From: Actinernus sp. WN-2022
Lineage: Eukaryota > Cnidaria > Anthozoa > Actiniaria > Actinernidae
Length of the DNA stretch: 64,000 nucleotides
Direction of reading: 5' to 3'
Assembly: GCA_030867875.1 (NCBI GenBank)
Contig: JAOWCC010000936.1
Span: 13,648,095 to 13,712,094, forward strand
Shown: one piece after another, positions 1 to 15,400 of the stretch
Layout: each line of letters starts with the position of its first letter
Position numbering within the stretch: position 1 is the stretch's first letter
Position numbers and translations under genes: made by a program
Notes under the pieces: model-generated
The model's input: only the letters and a program-made list of their open reading frames with translations
Told to the model about the DNA's origin: nothing
The model's database searches: none

Positions 1-90
1 TCACATATGGCGCCGCGTCCGAGAATCGAACCCGGGACACAAAAGTGAGAGAGGAACGCTTAACCACGGCGCCACACCGGCTCCCCGTTT
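1..90 (-). repeat. tRNA-derived SINE head
   Basis: On the minus strand a B-box-like GGTTCGATTCTC... is seen as GAGAATCGAACCCGGGA on the plus strand, followed by the rest of a tRNA-like body. The sequence CACATATGGCGCCGCGTCC recurs at 1155-1175 and 63101-63120. Cut by the window edge. Confidence 0.6.
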
Positions 91-119
91 TACATTGTTG
101 TGCAAAGTGTTGCCGTGTA

Positions 120-190
120 ATTTATAATCGGTTTGTTAGTACCTCAAGAATACCAAGCTGTTGTACCGGGAGACAATCAGAAAGTCATTC
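120..190 (+). repeat. Dispersed repeat shared with 23195-23270
   Basis: Both places carry TTGTTAGTAC, AATACCA and CGGGAGACAATCA in the same order over about 75 bp. Confidence 0.55.
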
Positions 191-294
191 CTCTTTGGAT
201 TGACGTTGTTCTACCAAATATAATTCTACGACATTAAGCTCAGTGGCAACCGATTTCAGAATTAAAACAAAATCCACAACGATGTTAAACGTAC

Positions 295-433
295 TTTGGC
301 ATCCGTAGAAATCAACTCTGAGGCAAATGGCACCGTTCCACTTGACTGAGAAGAAACGGATATATTGAGCTTCAATTGGGTATTTCAACCAGTTCACTAC
401 AACACCGGACTTGTCTTTGTTTGCTTGGAATAC
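295..433 (-). CDS. Exon: discoidin alpha4, C-half
   Basis: The exon lies after an AAAG acceptor and before a GTACGT donor, is 139 bp long, enters in phase 0 and leaves in phase 1. It encodes the second half of an F5/8C domain, from VFQANKDKS through YIRFFSVKWN to ICLRVDFYGC. The WN.(G/A)ICLRV core is the signature of the alpha type, shared with exons 37583-37721 and 47289-47430. It is the most 3' exon visible; the gene continues off the left edge because the exon ends mid-codon. Confidence 0.85.
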
Positions 434-3400
434 CTTTAAAACAAAATAAGAACAAAGATTTACGTTATACACAAGCGACCTTCATATTTGTCGTTTCCTT
501 TGGTATTCAAGCATTTTCAAAGGCGTTTTCGTAATAAAATATTTGAGAGAAACTATTTTAGTAATAGCAGAGCTCCTGTGCGAGCGCATGGCCCGCGCGA
601 GCGGAGCATGATGTTCTTGACAGCCCGACTCAACCTCGTTCCCAGGGATCTTTATGCACCTAATCCAAGATGGCGTCGAAAGAACCCCTGGTACAGGCTG
701 GTCATGTGACCCAAAAATATGCCCAATATGTGGGCATATTTTGAGCATCCGCCATCGTGGATTCATCATCGCTGAAGAACGGTTGAAGCTGATCCCAATG
801 ATTTCTAACCGTACATTATTCTACTTGTACCCAGCTTAGGAGCGAGTATGAAAACAACGCTAACTACTTATGAATTCCAGTTGTTTTCAACGAATTTTGA
901 ACGCGCAATGCGATAGACGACATCACCAGTTTTTTTAATCAAAAACGCATGCGCAATTTGGAAATTATGAACTCTGAAACTCTGAATTTCTCCGTTATGG
1001 GGCCTGAAACAACCATAGGGGCTGATCAAAGCCAGGACCCGGCTAATCCACAGATCTAATTGGAATTTAGCGTGTTGGTTTTGGTGGAGGGAGGAAAACC
1101 GAAGGACACAGAAAAAAACCCTCGGAGCAAGGGCGAGATACCAACAACACCAACTCACATGTAGCGCCGCGTCCGTGGATCGCACCTGGGCGCTCCGCCA
1201 CCCAGACTCTTATTCGAAATTCTCCAATCAGCGCGCGCGAAAGGTCTAGCCAATCAGCGGCCGAATCCCACCAGCCTGTACCAGGGGTTCTTTCGACGAC
1301 ATATTGGATTAGTTGGGGAAAGATCCCTGGGAACGAGGTTGCGCACTACCACATGACCACACGCCCACCCGGGGCACCAACGAGCGGAACACGTGAAGTT
1401 TTCGAGTCCTGAATAGACCTACTCGATTTTGTTTGGCTATTTAACGCCTTCCTGTCCATTACATTCAATTTTCCCGTTTATGGAAATTTGTGATTTTCCA
1501 AATTATCTCAATGATCAGACTGAACTTTTGCCATAACGCGTAAAATATTCAATTTCCAACTTTAATTTACATTATATCTCCGCGTGCACGAACGCCATGT
1601 TATTTCTATTGTATGTTATCGCCATTTCCGTTACACGTTCGCGTGCAACTCAACTGCTCGTGGACTATTTATTTTTGTATATTCTGTCACCTTTCCCATT
1701 ACATATATGCGCGTGCACCTCGTCGTATTTGATTACTGGGAGCTATATACGCTCTAATTATTAAGGCTTGCCCATAGTATATAACGCGTAAGTTATTCAA
1801 TATTCAATAATAATATATTAATATTATTAACTGTACTCATTTCTGTAAAAATAACTAACTTCGAGGAACTTAACAACTAATAATCAATACCTTTGTTTAT
1901 TAAAGAATAGTTTCAAGAACTTACAGTACAGGAAAATATGTGTAGTTTTAGGGCCTTTATTGTTAAGAGTTGAATTGTATTGACTGAAAGAGTTACCCTG
2001 TTTAAATAAAAGTATATATCCATATATCTATCTATCATAGGTCAGTACCTTGGTAACTGTCTCGCCAGCATTGTACTCACGGTAAGAATTCCCTTCTACG
2101 CTATACCTTATAGCGTATTGCACGACCCACTTATCAGCAATAGGGTCCCCTTGTGTAGCGATTCCTGTTACTGTCTTCACCTGTCCAAGGTCAACCTGTA
2201 TAAACTGAGTGATGGATGCTGTGGAGCTGCACCACGACGAGCTGCCATACAGACGACCGTGAGAAGCCATGTGTGTGTTGTCAGTGTTAGATGATGACGT
2301 CATATGAATGTCTTGAATACCTTTATTTTCAATTCCAAGAGATTCTTTGCATTCTATAATAATGTAAAAAAACAAAGATTATCAAACAATGGGCATTGAG
2401 CATTACCTTACTTTATGAATGGGCCTTTTGCAGGAATGCAATAACGTGGTTGTACTGGGTTGCAAAAAAAAAAAATTCATATATTTAAAGGCACTTGTAC
2501 GAGATCGGTGGTGTTATTAGCAAAACTTGTTTGTAAATGCTATTTTCCATCTCCAATAGATTATCGATCTTTCTAAAACAGCGTTTTCAAAGATAGCTTG
2601 CCACCCAGCATCCATGGCAACGCCTTTCCCATAGGGATCACGAGCTCAATTCATTTGTTAACGATGTATTATATCGGCACGTGACTGTATTATATCAGCA
2701 CGTGACTGTTTCCTGCAAAAGGCCTATTGTGTTCCACTAGTTTTAGAAACACTAACCAGGACGGCGCCGTCTGTAACGACTGGCCATAGAAAAGCGTTTT
2801 CCGCGAAATTTGTTTTTTACTGTTTCTTTTATCACTTGAAGGTTCTATTCACAATCAGATTTTCGAAACAAATATCATCAGCATAGGGTTCTGTTCAGGC
2901 TGAATGTAAAACGGTGTAATTTACCTTCTCACATTCGCGTTCGCGTTCTCTTTCGAACGTAAAATGGAGTTTTCACGTTTTTGCAGAGAACGGTCAACAT
3001 TCCGGCGATTGCATACATTTTCACGTGCAGTTATTTTATTTTATAATTCAGGATATTGTTTCATGCCGTTGTCCTAGATGTTTTCGTGGTGTTTCGTATA
3101 CAGGTTTTTTTTGCTGTTAGAGTTACCTTCTACAACTCCATACACCTCGACGCGAAGAGTCTTAAAAGCTCTGTAAGTTTTAGGATTAAAACGGATGAAC
3201 CTTGCAGTAGTCGGGATTCCAAGGGGATTCTTGATGACGTCATTTTGATCAATATTTCCAGGGAATATCTGTAGGTAAATCAAATCGTATTTGTATCATG
3301 TTATATCGATTGTTCATACACGAATGCAATCAAATATAACCTTTTTGGTATTTTGTTGACAAAAATCATGATATAGCAACGTGAATTATTGCATATTTAT

Positions 3401-6400
3401 TTTGTAGTTTCATTTTAATGACTCTCATTCAGAATTACCTTTACAGCGCCATTTTCCTGGTACACTTCCCACAGTACATTGTCCACAGATAGATATAACT
3501 GATAAGTCTTCGTCCATTCAACTGTTGTAGGGTTACCCTGTGTTGCTACACTACAGATGGTGTATGCAGACCCTAGGTCAATCTGGAGATAATCATTGGC
3601 GTCATTATTATTAGCTGGAGCCCAGCATGGACCAGTTCCCCGAAGTCTACCTTTCCATGGCATGTAATTGGAATCATAGAGGGTCGATGCCGTGAAGCGA
3701 TGGTCTACAATAAAACTTTTGCTCTGTAATCCAACAGGCACATCAGCACAGCCTAAAATACAAACAAAACAAGTTATTTTAATCCTCCTTTGATCTATAA
3801 TGTTCAATTTAAAACATAGCACCTGATTTGAACGTTCCGAAATACTTAGTTTCTGCCAGACTATTAAGAAATAGAAAAAGATGTTACGTGTTTACGTAGA
3901 GTTATAGAAACACGAGTGGAGGTATTCGGAGAAGGAGAAATGACAGTGGCAACACGAGTCCGAGGGGCCAATTCTATTTCGAGTTCTCTACTCTTTCCAC
4001 ACGAGTTTTTATAACTCTTACTAGCTCTATAGATTCATTGAAAGCCCGTGTTCACATAGGCTATTTTTACGAATGAAAAGTAAAAAACACAACTGTATTA
4101 GATGCTTAGCCAACTAATCAGTTGTTCACTATATAAAATCTGTCAAGAAATGAAATTTTCTTTCCATAATAACCAAACCACTTGCGCGCTCGCTCGAAAA
4201 ATGGTGATGGGAAGCAATTTTAATTACCCGAAATACGGTTTCATATTTGGTGTGTTCTTGTGCAAATTTCGAGTGTTCTTTGCAGAATTATATAATAATA
4301 TGGGTTATTTTATTCGTACCAAGTACAGTTATGTTTATTCATTTTGTGAAAACAAAATTAATAAGGTCTGCTTCCCACATTAAGCTCGTAAATTCGTTTG
4401 AAGGTTTTTGAATATTCTACATACATATGTATCTACGCCAAACTAATCACAGATAAACAGTTATTCATTTGTGAGGCTAAATGAAGCAATAAACTTTTAC
4501 CTGGATGTGTTCCACTTCCATAGAGCTCCACTCTCATACACGGCGAGAGTTTGTAAGATTTTGGGACGAATCGAAGCATGCGCATGACCAGTGATCTTTC
4601 CACTTCGTGTTTTACCACCGTGGAGCGATCTTGATTAGCAGAGAAGATCTGGGAGATATCGATCATAAATACAGTTCAGTTGGTAATCGATGAGAAGGCG
4701 ACTGATCCAAAAACTGATACTTTCCGGTTATCCAAACAGAAATGATAACAATACTGAAAGTATTGTTATAAGAGAGAACCAAACCCATGTCAGCATTTGC
4801 ATTGTTTTAAACTATAACATGAAATTAACTTATGGGAAAATTCGTCACTGCAAAACTGCCAAGTTCCCTTGCTCGCTCATCTTTGTAGATTTGAATCATT
4901 TCCGAACAAAAATTGTTTCTCAAGCTTGCTCGGTAGAATATTTTATTAAGAAACAATGAAGCAAAGAAAAACGCATCCCAGAAAGCTAATTGCTTAACAA
5001 CTTTTAAGATAAAAAAAGGAAGATTCAACAAATTCCTGACGTCGAGATAAATATTTGTGTCATCGCAGTTCGAACGAAAGATTGGGATCACTACGAACCG
5101 TCTTCGTTCGCAGTTTATTAGTCAGATTTGAAGGATTTAAAAGAGAAAACTAACATGCAAACGTACTAAAACGACTTGGTTCTTGAGAAAGGAAAGAAAC
5201 AAAAGACGATCGACATAAATCTTTGTACGATAAACGCTTGCTTTTCCCACCAAGAACAAAGGCTTTTGTCTGAAGAGTCGGTAATCGGCTTCGAAAAAAA
5301 TCGAATCTCCCGCCGAATGATTTACCGAACGCTACCCTTTTGTTTCGACACCTCGGTAATGAGTCTCGGGGGGGTTTGCGAATATCCCGCTGTGCGAAAT
5401 TGAAAACTAGTCATTTACACGTAACGCAGTTGTCTACTTGTTAACTCCAGCCCTAGGAGGGTGAGCTCTCGTCATTTACTAACACTACTCTCGGAGACGG
5501 TTATATTTTCTCATGCTACGTTTATTTGATAATGCCTAAATCCTCACCCGTGAAATAGCAAGAACCTATAAATGTGAAAATAGACCTATATATACATATA
5601 TATGTGAAAACATCACGGCGTAACCTATAACCTGAGACAGAATAATCGCTTTACAATTATGCTCGAGTGTCCATCCGGCTGCCAGCATTGAGTGCTCTTT
5701 CCAGCTCGTCCGTGACAATACGAAACTTTTATCGTGTTCTCTATCTACGAAATGTTCCTTTTGCGCCACGACAAATACGGAACAAACTTATCCTAATGTA
5801 AAATAATCAACCGACATATTACTGATGTGGAGTGTATTCATTGTTTGCATGTAGTAATAATAAGACATAGAACTATGTCGTGATTGGTGATATTTCATAG
5901 ATTTTCTTCACCGAACGGCAGCTGTTGGAATTCTCGTTGAAAGACTTTGGAAACGAAAACAAGAATAGTAAATTAAAGAGAATCCAAACAAAATAGGAAA
6001 AAAAAAGAAATAACAATTAATGAGTGATATTCCAACAAGATTCGAACCTACAGCCTCCCGCCCGAACAACAGGCTGGCGCGACCTTCTACCCTCAACCCT
6101 AGGTACTTTATATATCGTTAAATGAAATGTCCCAAGCACTAATATCTTATATTCTTGGTTTGTATACGTTCTATTAGTTTTTATTTAACGATATATGAAG
6201 TACCTACCTTCTCAACTGAGATTACCGCTGACCAGTGACTCGGTCATTTGATCATGACTCGGACATGACTCGGATTTGACTCGGTCAACCGATGAACTCG
6301 GTGTTGCATCGGTTTGGGCGCCAATAAATTATAATTATAAGTTTGGTTAGAGCAGCTCTTCGATGCTATGTGTTTTTAAATTCCGATAAATAGCTCTTGA

Positions 6401-9400
6401 ATTTATAATCGCTTTTGAATTCTTGGCATGCTATTACTGTCGTTGAAAAAGGCTCGATCTCCAGTTTTGTAGTTCTATGTTTCTTGTCCTCTGTTCGACC
6501 GCCTTCTGTTCTGTTCAATCGCCTTCGTGCTTGTTTCGTCTGTTTTATTGAAAACGTGACATAAGAAACAGAACCGTTCTCTCCTTTTTCTAGAAGACAG
6601 AGAGTGTCTTTGTATGGAACACACACAGCGAATCTTTACATCATAGCACAACACCAGTATAGCACTAGCTCGGTAGTTGCCTTTTATTGTTCGTCTGATA
6701 TTCTCGTCTTCCACACGCTTTTCTTCGTCCTCCCAGTCTTCTGAACTTCTCTCACAATATCGTCTTCATGATATTTTTGTTCTAGTACGAAATTGCTCGG
6801 CCATATCGTTGAAAATCTACTATAACTCCGAGCGTGTGAAAATTATAAAAAGAAAACAAGTCGCTGCAAGTTGACCGCAAGACTCCGCTGGGACGAAGTG
6901 ACGTAAAAAACGTCACAGAAATTAATGTAAACAAGATGGCAGCGCCCAGGTCTTCGCGGGGCCAACTTTGAGGGGCTCGTTCTCAACTCTGAAAAAGTTT
7001 TATCAAATTTTAATACATTTTCTGAACAAAGTACATCTGAAAGATGGTTTTGAGCCAAAATGGGTTTTTCACTCGGGTATCACTTTAAAGTTTTAAAATC
7101 TGTTTGCTTTGTCACATTTCAGAGGAATCGTATTACGAAAGGGTGTCGGGGAATTTCATTTCGTTCAAAAGTTATCAAGCTCTTCGTGAAAAGGCGAAAG
7201 ATATGCGAGTAGATATGCGAGAAACGCCGTCAAGAGCTCTCTTTTTAGAATTTCCCAATTCCCCGACACACTTTTGCAGCTGCGATATTAATTGACATTT
7301 TGTGAAAATTTCACACAAATCGAATAAATTCCTCTTGAGTGGGAGCTTTTTAAAACTCTATTTTGGTTGAAAATCGAAAGCGTAGTTCATAAAAATTAGC
7401 CATATCTACCGTGCGTGAATCTGAAGCCCCGCCTCTCTTACGCATGGCATAAGTTACCTCAAAATCGATCACTAAAAGCGAGCCAAAAATATATAAACCA
7501 GCACATCTTGTTTAATTCGCTGTCAAATTTAACGAAATTTTCGTATGTTAATATTAAAATGTAATAACAACTTTAGGATCAAACACATTTGTATATTGAC
7601 GTTAGTGTGACTTCATAACGAACGACTCTTTTTAAGGTCAAATTGTCCGTTACCTATACGTTTGAAATAAAGCATGTTATCACAACAACATAAATGTGTG
7701 TTTTTGATTGCCGCAATTTTAAAGTCTCTACGATAAATATTTGCTGAGTTATTAAGAACTGAAGTTTCCTGTGACGTCACATTTTCTGACGTCATGGGTC
7801 TGACATCAGTCATGCTTTCTAAATAGCGCTGCGCGTGAGGTCTAAAAATAGATTTCTGAAACGAGAACCCCCGCAAGGGTCAGACAAACATGGCGCGAAA
7901 TACAGTGTTTGTATGGGAATCCGATGCCAAATAATTTCCGTAAAATCGAGTGTCTGAAATATTCACTGTCAGCAAACTTAAGATACCAGGTAAAAGATTA
8001 ACTGATCAAAATTTGAGGGATGTAGCTGTGCTGGGAAGCGTGCAATCGTGTTTTCAGTTTTCTATACTGATTTGTAACTTTGACTCGTTGTTTTAAACAG
8101 CCGAAATGTATGGGAAACTGAAAACACGATTGTACGCTTCTCAGTATAACTACATCCATCAAATTTTGATCAGTTAATCTCTTACCTGGTATCTAAAGTT
8201 TGCAGGCAGTGAATAGTTCAGAAATTCGATATTACGAAAATTATTTGGCTTCGGATTCCCATACAAACACTGTATTTCGCGCCATCTTTGCACCTCGCTT
8301 GATAAGATTGCCGTTTGTCGCTTTGTTTCAATCCTCTGTATTTTAGCCAACGTTTAAGCTGTTCGACAGTACAATCATCAGGTTCTCTTTCGGAATATAA
8401 TGCAGGAAAGCCGTCATTTTTGGTAGAATAGTCAGACGACGAACTGAAGTGCTGGTCAATTCTTGTAAGTTCTAACGCGAAAAGTGGTTTGTTTGTCTGA
8501 GTCATGCGGGGGGTCTTAATTTTCGTGACGTCACTCACGCGCAGCGCTATTGAAGAAACATAAAAAGACCATATTGCGTCGATTCAGTGTACAGTAAGTA
8601 CAGTTCCTCTTTAAAACCCGAAAAATACTCGAATAGTTATTTTTAAAAGACATTTTCAAAAATACATGACGTCATATTGACGTTTCCTCTTTTTCACTGT
8701 GAATTTTAAAGTATTTCCTCTCAAAAATTGAAAATTCTAAAAACATACTGTTGTGGGTACCGATTTACTCTTTTGATTGCTAGATTGTCGTAAACAAATA
8801 TTTTAAACTCTAGAAGATGAATGAAGAAGTTATTTTATAAATGGTTCTGTATTGAATATTTCTCCCTCTTAACCAATCGAACTCGGGTTTTCGGTTTCTT
8901 TGTTGTCGACATGATGGGAAATCGAAAATATAAAATTTACTGATGTTAAAGGTAATTGAAAACATCGAGAAACCTATTATAAATGGATATATGACGTAAC
9001 TGTGACGTCATCAAAATGTCTACGGTAGTTCAAAGCATCGGATTTCGTTTAGGTCATCGGTCTTCATCCTCCCACAAAAAATCAATCTTCTACGTTGGAA
9101 ACTTTTGAAAATATAGCAAAGTGATAGATTTTAGGGTCATTTGTGACAAGCGTGATTAGCGAGCTCTTGGCCAATTATTTCTCATCATAGTTCAACTATC
9201 TGTCAAGATTTCCCGCCAATGTTGATTTCCGATCATAGCTACGCGCCGCATCGAGAAAATGTTAATATAGTCGGTTGTTCTAGTTCTCTTGTGTGTCTTG
9301 AAAAATGGGAAAGACAAAAAGAGCCAAGGTGAACACCTAGAGACGCCTTGAATGACAGCATAGTTAGTAAGGGACAGCGATTTGCAGGCGTCATAAACAG

Positions 9401-12400
9401 CACTGCAATAGCGAGATCGTTTCAAGCGATTCAGAGTCACCGTCAGACTATACGTTTCCATCTAAGCTTTCTTGCTCCGGGTTTCTTGGAAACAAATATT
9501 CTCTCGGCTGGCTCCTAACAATTCTTCTTTTATTATGTTCAGATGTGGACCACTCGGAACTCTTGTCGGGTTTTGCGAGGACTTCTATTTATCTATTTGG
9601 CTCGTAGTCGTATGCATTGTTTGACCTTGTTTTGGTTTTCTTTCTTCTTTGTTTTCCAAGCTAAGGGCATCCTGCTTGCTTTATGGAAGACATAAGGCCA
9701 ACAACCAATGGAATTATGGAATCGTGTGGAAAAACTTTTCTCAATAAACTTAAACATCAATTTAATATGCGCTAGCTTTCCCCACACCGTCGTTACGGAC
9801 GAGTGAGCACTTGTCATGTGTTTATTGATCTGCTGTCAATCGAACAGAACCTTTTCCTTCCGGTTAAAAACTTCCTTTTGGTATTTCTCCGTCAATATTA
9901 TTTTTTTTGAACGGAGTTTTTGGTATACATGTATGAGACACTACTACTAAAACTATATTTCTGTGCGAAAAAACTTTTCCCCCCATCTTTTTCGTTTTGA
10001 AGGTAACCTTAATTTACAGCAAAACAAACTTAAAGCATGGTATGTAAGGGTAACACAATGTTTAGAAATACATACCTTTACTTGACCATCTGCAACATAT
10101 GGTCTCCAATTAATTCCGTCATGGGTAAAATGTATTTCGTATTTCTGAACCCACTGTTCTGCAATGGAGTTCCCCTGTGTTGCTACAGCACAAATGACAT
10201 GAGGTGATCCAAAGTCAATCTGTAGATATGGAGTAGAGTCACTTGTAGAGGCGCACCAAGATGACCCACCAACGTAGTTGAGTTTTGCGTTAGCAGGAGG
10301 AGTAGAACTGTCTCGTTTAGAGGATGACGTAATGTACATGTTGGGTACTGCTCCTGTCTCCATACCCAGACTTCTTAGTTTGCAAGGTACTATAAAGAAA
10401 TTGCGATAGCTCATTTAAGTCCGTATATGTGACTAATGTAGTGACTAATGTAGTTTCCTCGTGTACTGGTAGTCTGTGTCAGATTAACAGAATTAAGCAT
10501 ATTTTAGACAGGCATACCCTTATCACTATAATCAATGCTTTGGTTTTCAGTAAATTATTTTACTGTTCTTCTGTGTGGGCAGTACCGCTAAAAAAACCTA
10601 GCTAAGCTGCAACGAGTTCAATATTGTGCTGCCCACATCATAACTGGTAACAAAAAGTATGAACACATTTCTCCAGTATTGCGCGAGTTAAATTGGCTAC
10701 CGATTCGTCTTACTGTTAACAGGGATACCATTATGGCGTTTAAGTGCATCAATGGTTTAGCCCCATTATACATGTGTAACAAATTTAAGAAAAGATCTGA
10801 AGTGCATTCCTTGGTTACCAGAAATAGTGATAAGTTGAACATTTCGCTGTTTAGGTCAGCTTCCGGTCAGCGGACCTTCCTTTACAGAGCCGTAACATTA
10901 TGGAACGCTATGTCAGACAATATGAAGGACTGTAATGAAATTACAAACTTTAAGCACAAACTTAAGTGTTTCCTTTGGGAGGAGTTTTAATCAAATTGAA
11001 TTGACTGTACATATATACTTAAATTTTAAATTATTAGTAATACTTTTTTTGTCTTATATATATAATTATTATTGATTTTTAGTACAGGGTTCTTCGTTGA
11101 TTGTGATTAGATACTGAAAAGCCCCGAGGGGAGTATGTAATAAAATGTATTATTATTATTGACGATAACCTTATACGACTTCTATTCAACTTTTGTATCG
11201 GCGACACGCAAAAATGGAACAACATAGCACGTATGTCAGCGATGAACGCAGCAACAAAAACGAGAGAAGTCAAAAAAGATTCTTCATTAAAATCGAATTT
11301 CTCAAATTTTTAATTGATCGCATGAAAAATTACTAAGTACGATGTTGGAGAAAAATAGGAAACAGAACATATTACCTGGTGTAGTTGTTTGTAGTGCTAG
11401 AGTCGCCCATGAACTTTCGCCGACAACACTGACAGCGCGGATCTTCACCACGTAACTGGTGTTTGTTTTAAGACCGCCAATAAAACGTGACCTCACTTCG
11501 GCCCCTACACTCTCCGTGAATTTAGCTGACGGGTTATTCTCCATGTAGTATTCTATTTGAAAAAGCTTGACAACGCCTTCCGAGAGACTCTCACTTGCCT
11601 GTGCTTGAGCCCACCGGATATTTACGGAGTAATCCAGTACGTTAAATGACGTAACATTCACAGGAGCCTTGGGAACCTCTGATTAAGGGAGAGAGTTTCC
11701 AGAATATTATGTTTAGCATCACTAATTAATTTATATTCTCGGAGACATTCATGCATTACCAATTTATGGAATAAATAAACCATTAAAGACAAATACCACG
11801 AGTAGAGAGGACAACAAACGTAGTTTTAAAAATGATTACATTGAATAATCATTAATTTTAGCGTCTACTGCTATAAGTTTGTGCTGTGCTACCAATTTTT
11901 TTAGATTTTCATATTAAATAAATTAGCATAATTAGGGAATATTTAACAAATAAAAGATGGTTATCCATGTTCTATAACAAATTAATATTCAAATTTCGTA
12001 CATTGTACAGGTGGTTGCCTAATGAGTGCATTATTGTTGAACAAAGCACTCGACCGAGTTTCAGTTGAAATCAGTTGTCAATAAACTTCCGGATGAATAC
12101 AATCATTTTTCGGTAAATCTCTCCGAAAAGAAATATCTTTTCAATAGACATTGAATGAAAACAGGACTTTTAATATCCAACTAAGTATAGAACTTTGCAA
12201 AGAATAATTTACTTTGAATTGAAATCTTGAAACCTGCCTGTATGTGCTCGGCTCCGATGTAAACATTTTCCATATACAAAATCATGGGTTTTCGAAGCAT
12301 CCACTGAATTCTCGCTTCATTTCTCCTCTTATTGACAGAGTAAGGTATCGGAAATAAAGCCATTTCTTCAATAAGACTACTGAGTGTTGTAGAAACTTTT

Positions 12401-15400
12401 GTTCACTACCACAGATGTTGTTTAACTTGTTGAGTTGTATATATCCAGCGACTGCAAATCAGCCATTTCCACGAGCGATTATGCAAATGCTCGCCTCATA
12501 TATCTTCTGTCACACAGGAGACATAGTTCAATCCTGCTGTTACCTTTCTAGTAATTGTCTGCATTTTTACTGTTAAATATGCGAGCGGAATGAGGTTTTC
12601 CAAGCCGTCCAAACACGTAACTAACAGCAAAGGGCTGGCTCATATGTACGAGGTCTGCCTTCCCGTAATGAAGAGAGGATATGCGTTGAGTACTTTGTTA
12701 GCCAATAATACACTCTCATTAGCCAATCACCAGCTTGGATTTTGTATAATGCACGATATTTGAATATTACTATCAAGCACGCATTATTTATATTATAAAT
12801 AATTATAGGTTTTCATACATACTCAATAAACCTTTCAGAAAACTGAGCCTACATTTCATTATAGATGGTTTGAGACCTTATGGTGGCTAACTATTCAGGC
12901 AAACTAAGAGCGGTTGTCTGTAAATATCGAGAATCCAGCATCAGTTGTGAAATGTCGCATTTCTTCTTATTTCACTGAACGGCGGTGCAAATCGTAGTCA
13001 AATTGTAGGCAGTTAAATGGTACATGTCTTTTGACATGATCAACTACAAAGGTTTTCTTGCGACACGGCCTCTTTAACAGCCCATAAAATTACTAAAAAT
13101 ATCAGTTTAAAAGTTTTTTTCCAGTGGTTTCGAAAGAGAATATAGTTCGCTAAAACTGCAGCAAAAGTACGTTGTCAAATGTCATCGCGTGAGTGTATGC
13201 AAGTGCGGTAAATATGTACCATTTTCTTATATTTTCGAGTCCGAATGACGCATTTTCGAAATTGCTCGATTTCGCTAAAAATTAAAAGGTAATTGAGTTT
13301 TTGAATGTAATTCAACGTAAAGGTTATTTGGATGAAATAAGATATTTGAAAATTGACCTCTGACGAAGGATTCTCGAATTTACAGAGAACCGTTCTTTAT
13401 TTGATAGTTAAAAAGTAGCAATCATTCATAAACTTTACGTATTGTCCGTTTTTGTCTTTTTGCTTACTCAGTTCAACGTAGACATGTACGCTTCGTCTTC
13501 CTGGTCCACTCGTCACCAGTCCCTCATAATAAGCCTCGCAGGTGAATGTGGAGCTGTACAATGCAGTACGACCACTCTGACCCAGTCTCGTGCAAACGGA
13601 CGCCATATTGTCAGCACTCGTAAAGTTTGCTGTTAAACTCGAAATGGCGAAACCATCAGCATAAGATGAAATCCTATTGGCTCTCAAGATGTGTTTGCCA
13701 TTGTTCTTCCACTGGATTTTAACAAAAGGCAAAGCGTAAATCCTACAAGTGAGCTCGGTGGAGGATCCTACAGAAGCTGTAAGATTGCTGCTTGAAGTGA
13801 CACTCAAAACCTCTGGTGACGCGACTATAATAAAAAGATAACAAGAAGATATGTTGGCAGCTTTTCGTTGGGCATTTTCAGCGTAGGACTAGGGAGAAAC
13901 GACGCTACTACTCCTACAATAAGACGAGGCATGACATCCAATAGACCCATTGCACAAACGGAGTCCAATTTGAATAATCATTGATTAGGAATCTTAGTCT
14001 CACATTCATGTGAAAACGCTGTGTGTGGCAACGTCATTGAACACGAAGCTAAAGTCTCCAGGAGAATACCTATTTAAATTGGACGCCATTTATGCAATGT
14101 GTCTATGGTACATGCCAAGCTGTTCAAGGTGATCAAAAATAACTCAAACATCCTAATGAGAAGATTACCAAAGAGTAAAAACTGATGGGTAAACATGTAA
14201 CCAATCATCTTGAACAACTTCATACATTATACAATAAACAGTTTGTAATAAATGTAATAAATATTGATAGGATAGAATAGCTCTTCTGTTGAGTAACAAT
14301 AGGACAACCGTGTGACGTCATAAGCCAGATCCAATATTACGGCGCGCGGGAAATTCAAATGAGTTTTATGGACTGGAAAATCGGTCCATAGGTGACATAA
14401 TTTACAGGAGACAAACACAGCTATAGATATAGGCACTCATAAAGAACATTTAGAAGCAGACATTGTTTTTCAGAGGTTTCTTATAACTCGTGCATGCGCG
14501 GAAACACTGAAACGACTTATTGGGATTAGTAGAGATTCATCCACTGAAGGTGTTAGCAAATTGTTATCATAACGATCTTCATATCATATGCGATGTATTG
14601 CTGTTCACTCGATATTTTGCCGACCTCTCCACAAATCATGTGCTTAAAAATACGATTCAATAACTTTGATGCTATTCACACTTTTCAGCATCTGGTGGCC
14701 ATCTTTGATACAAAGCGAGGCAATCCTTTAAAGATTTGGAAAGTCATGTATATTGACCTGAATTTTACCCGTCCCAACTCTCTATCCCTCACTGGAACGG
14801 TATAAAGTTCTTTTGTTGCTGCAAACATTCTTTCTATTATACACAGATGTAAAACATATGGCGCTCACCTTTGAAATATTATATAATTCTTCCACTTGTA
14901 ACTATTGTAGGCTGTCACCACGCGGCTTAAAATTTGGCAAATAATCGAAAATAATCGACCGCTTCTGGATTGCAAGCGAAAGATGTTCGACATATCAGTA
15001 TAGTTGGGATTTGACACGTTCGAACTGGAGCGCTTGAAGGTAGTTCAGACAAACAGGAGTATTGACGGCTTGTTCGTTATCGCTAACCGAGCAATGCGCG
15101 ACCTCTGGAATTGTATCCGATCCCCAGGAAAGATGTATTCGGAGGGAAGGAGAGCCTATTTGTTTAGTCGCAATGGGACATTTACGTCATTCCATAAGTC
15201 TTTTCAGGATAAGACAACTCTCGAGAATCAGAAATATTGATCGAATAAAAAAAATTCAATCAAACGATTATATTTTAAGATTTATTTGGATGTCAGTGGT
15301 TTTCTGAAACTGGTCAGGCAAATCATTCTTCGAATACCAATTGCAAAGCGTCTCCCACATTAACTAGACAAAGCGACATCTAACCTTTATATAACCGGAG

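Noticed and set aside
11376..13824. Gene boundary between the Ig-FN3 part and the discoidin parts
   Set aside because: Ig and FN3 exons share the phase-1 borders with their discoidin neighbours, and no first or last exon signals were found, so one gene is simpler.
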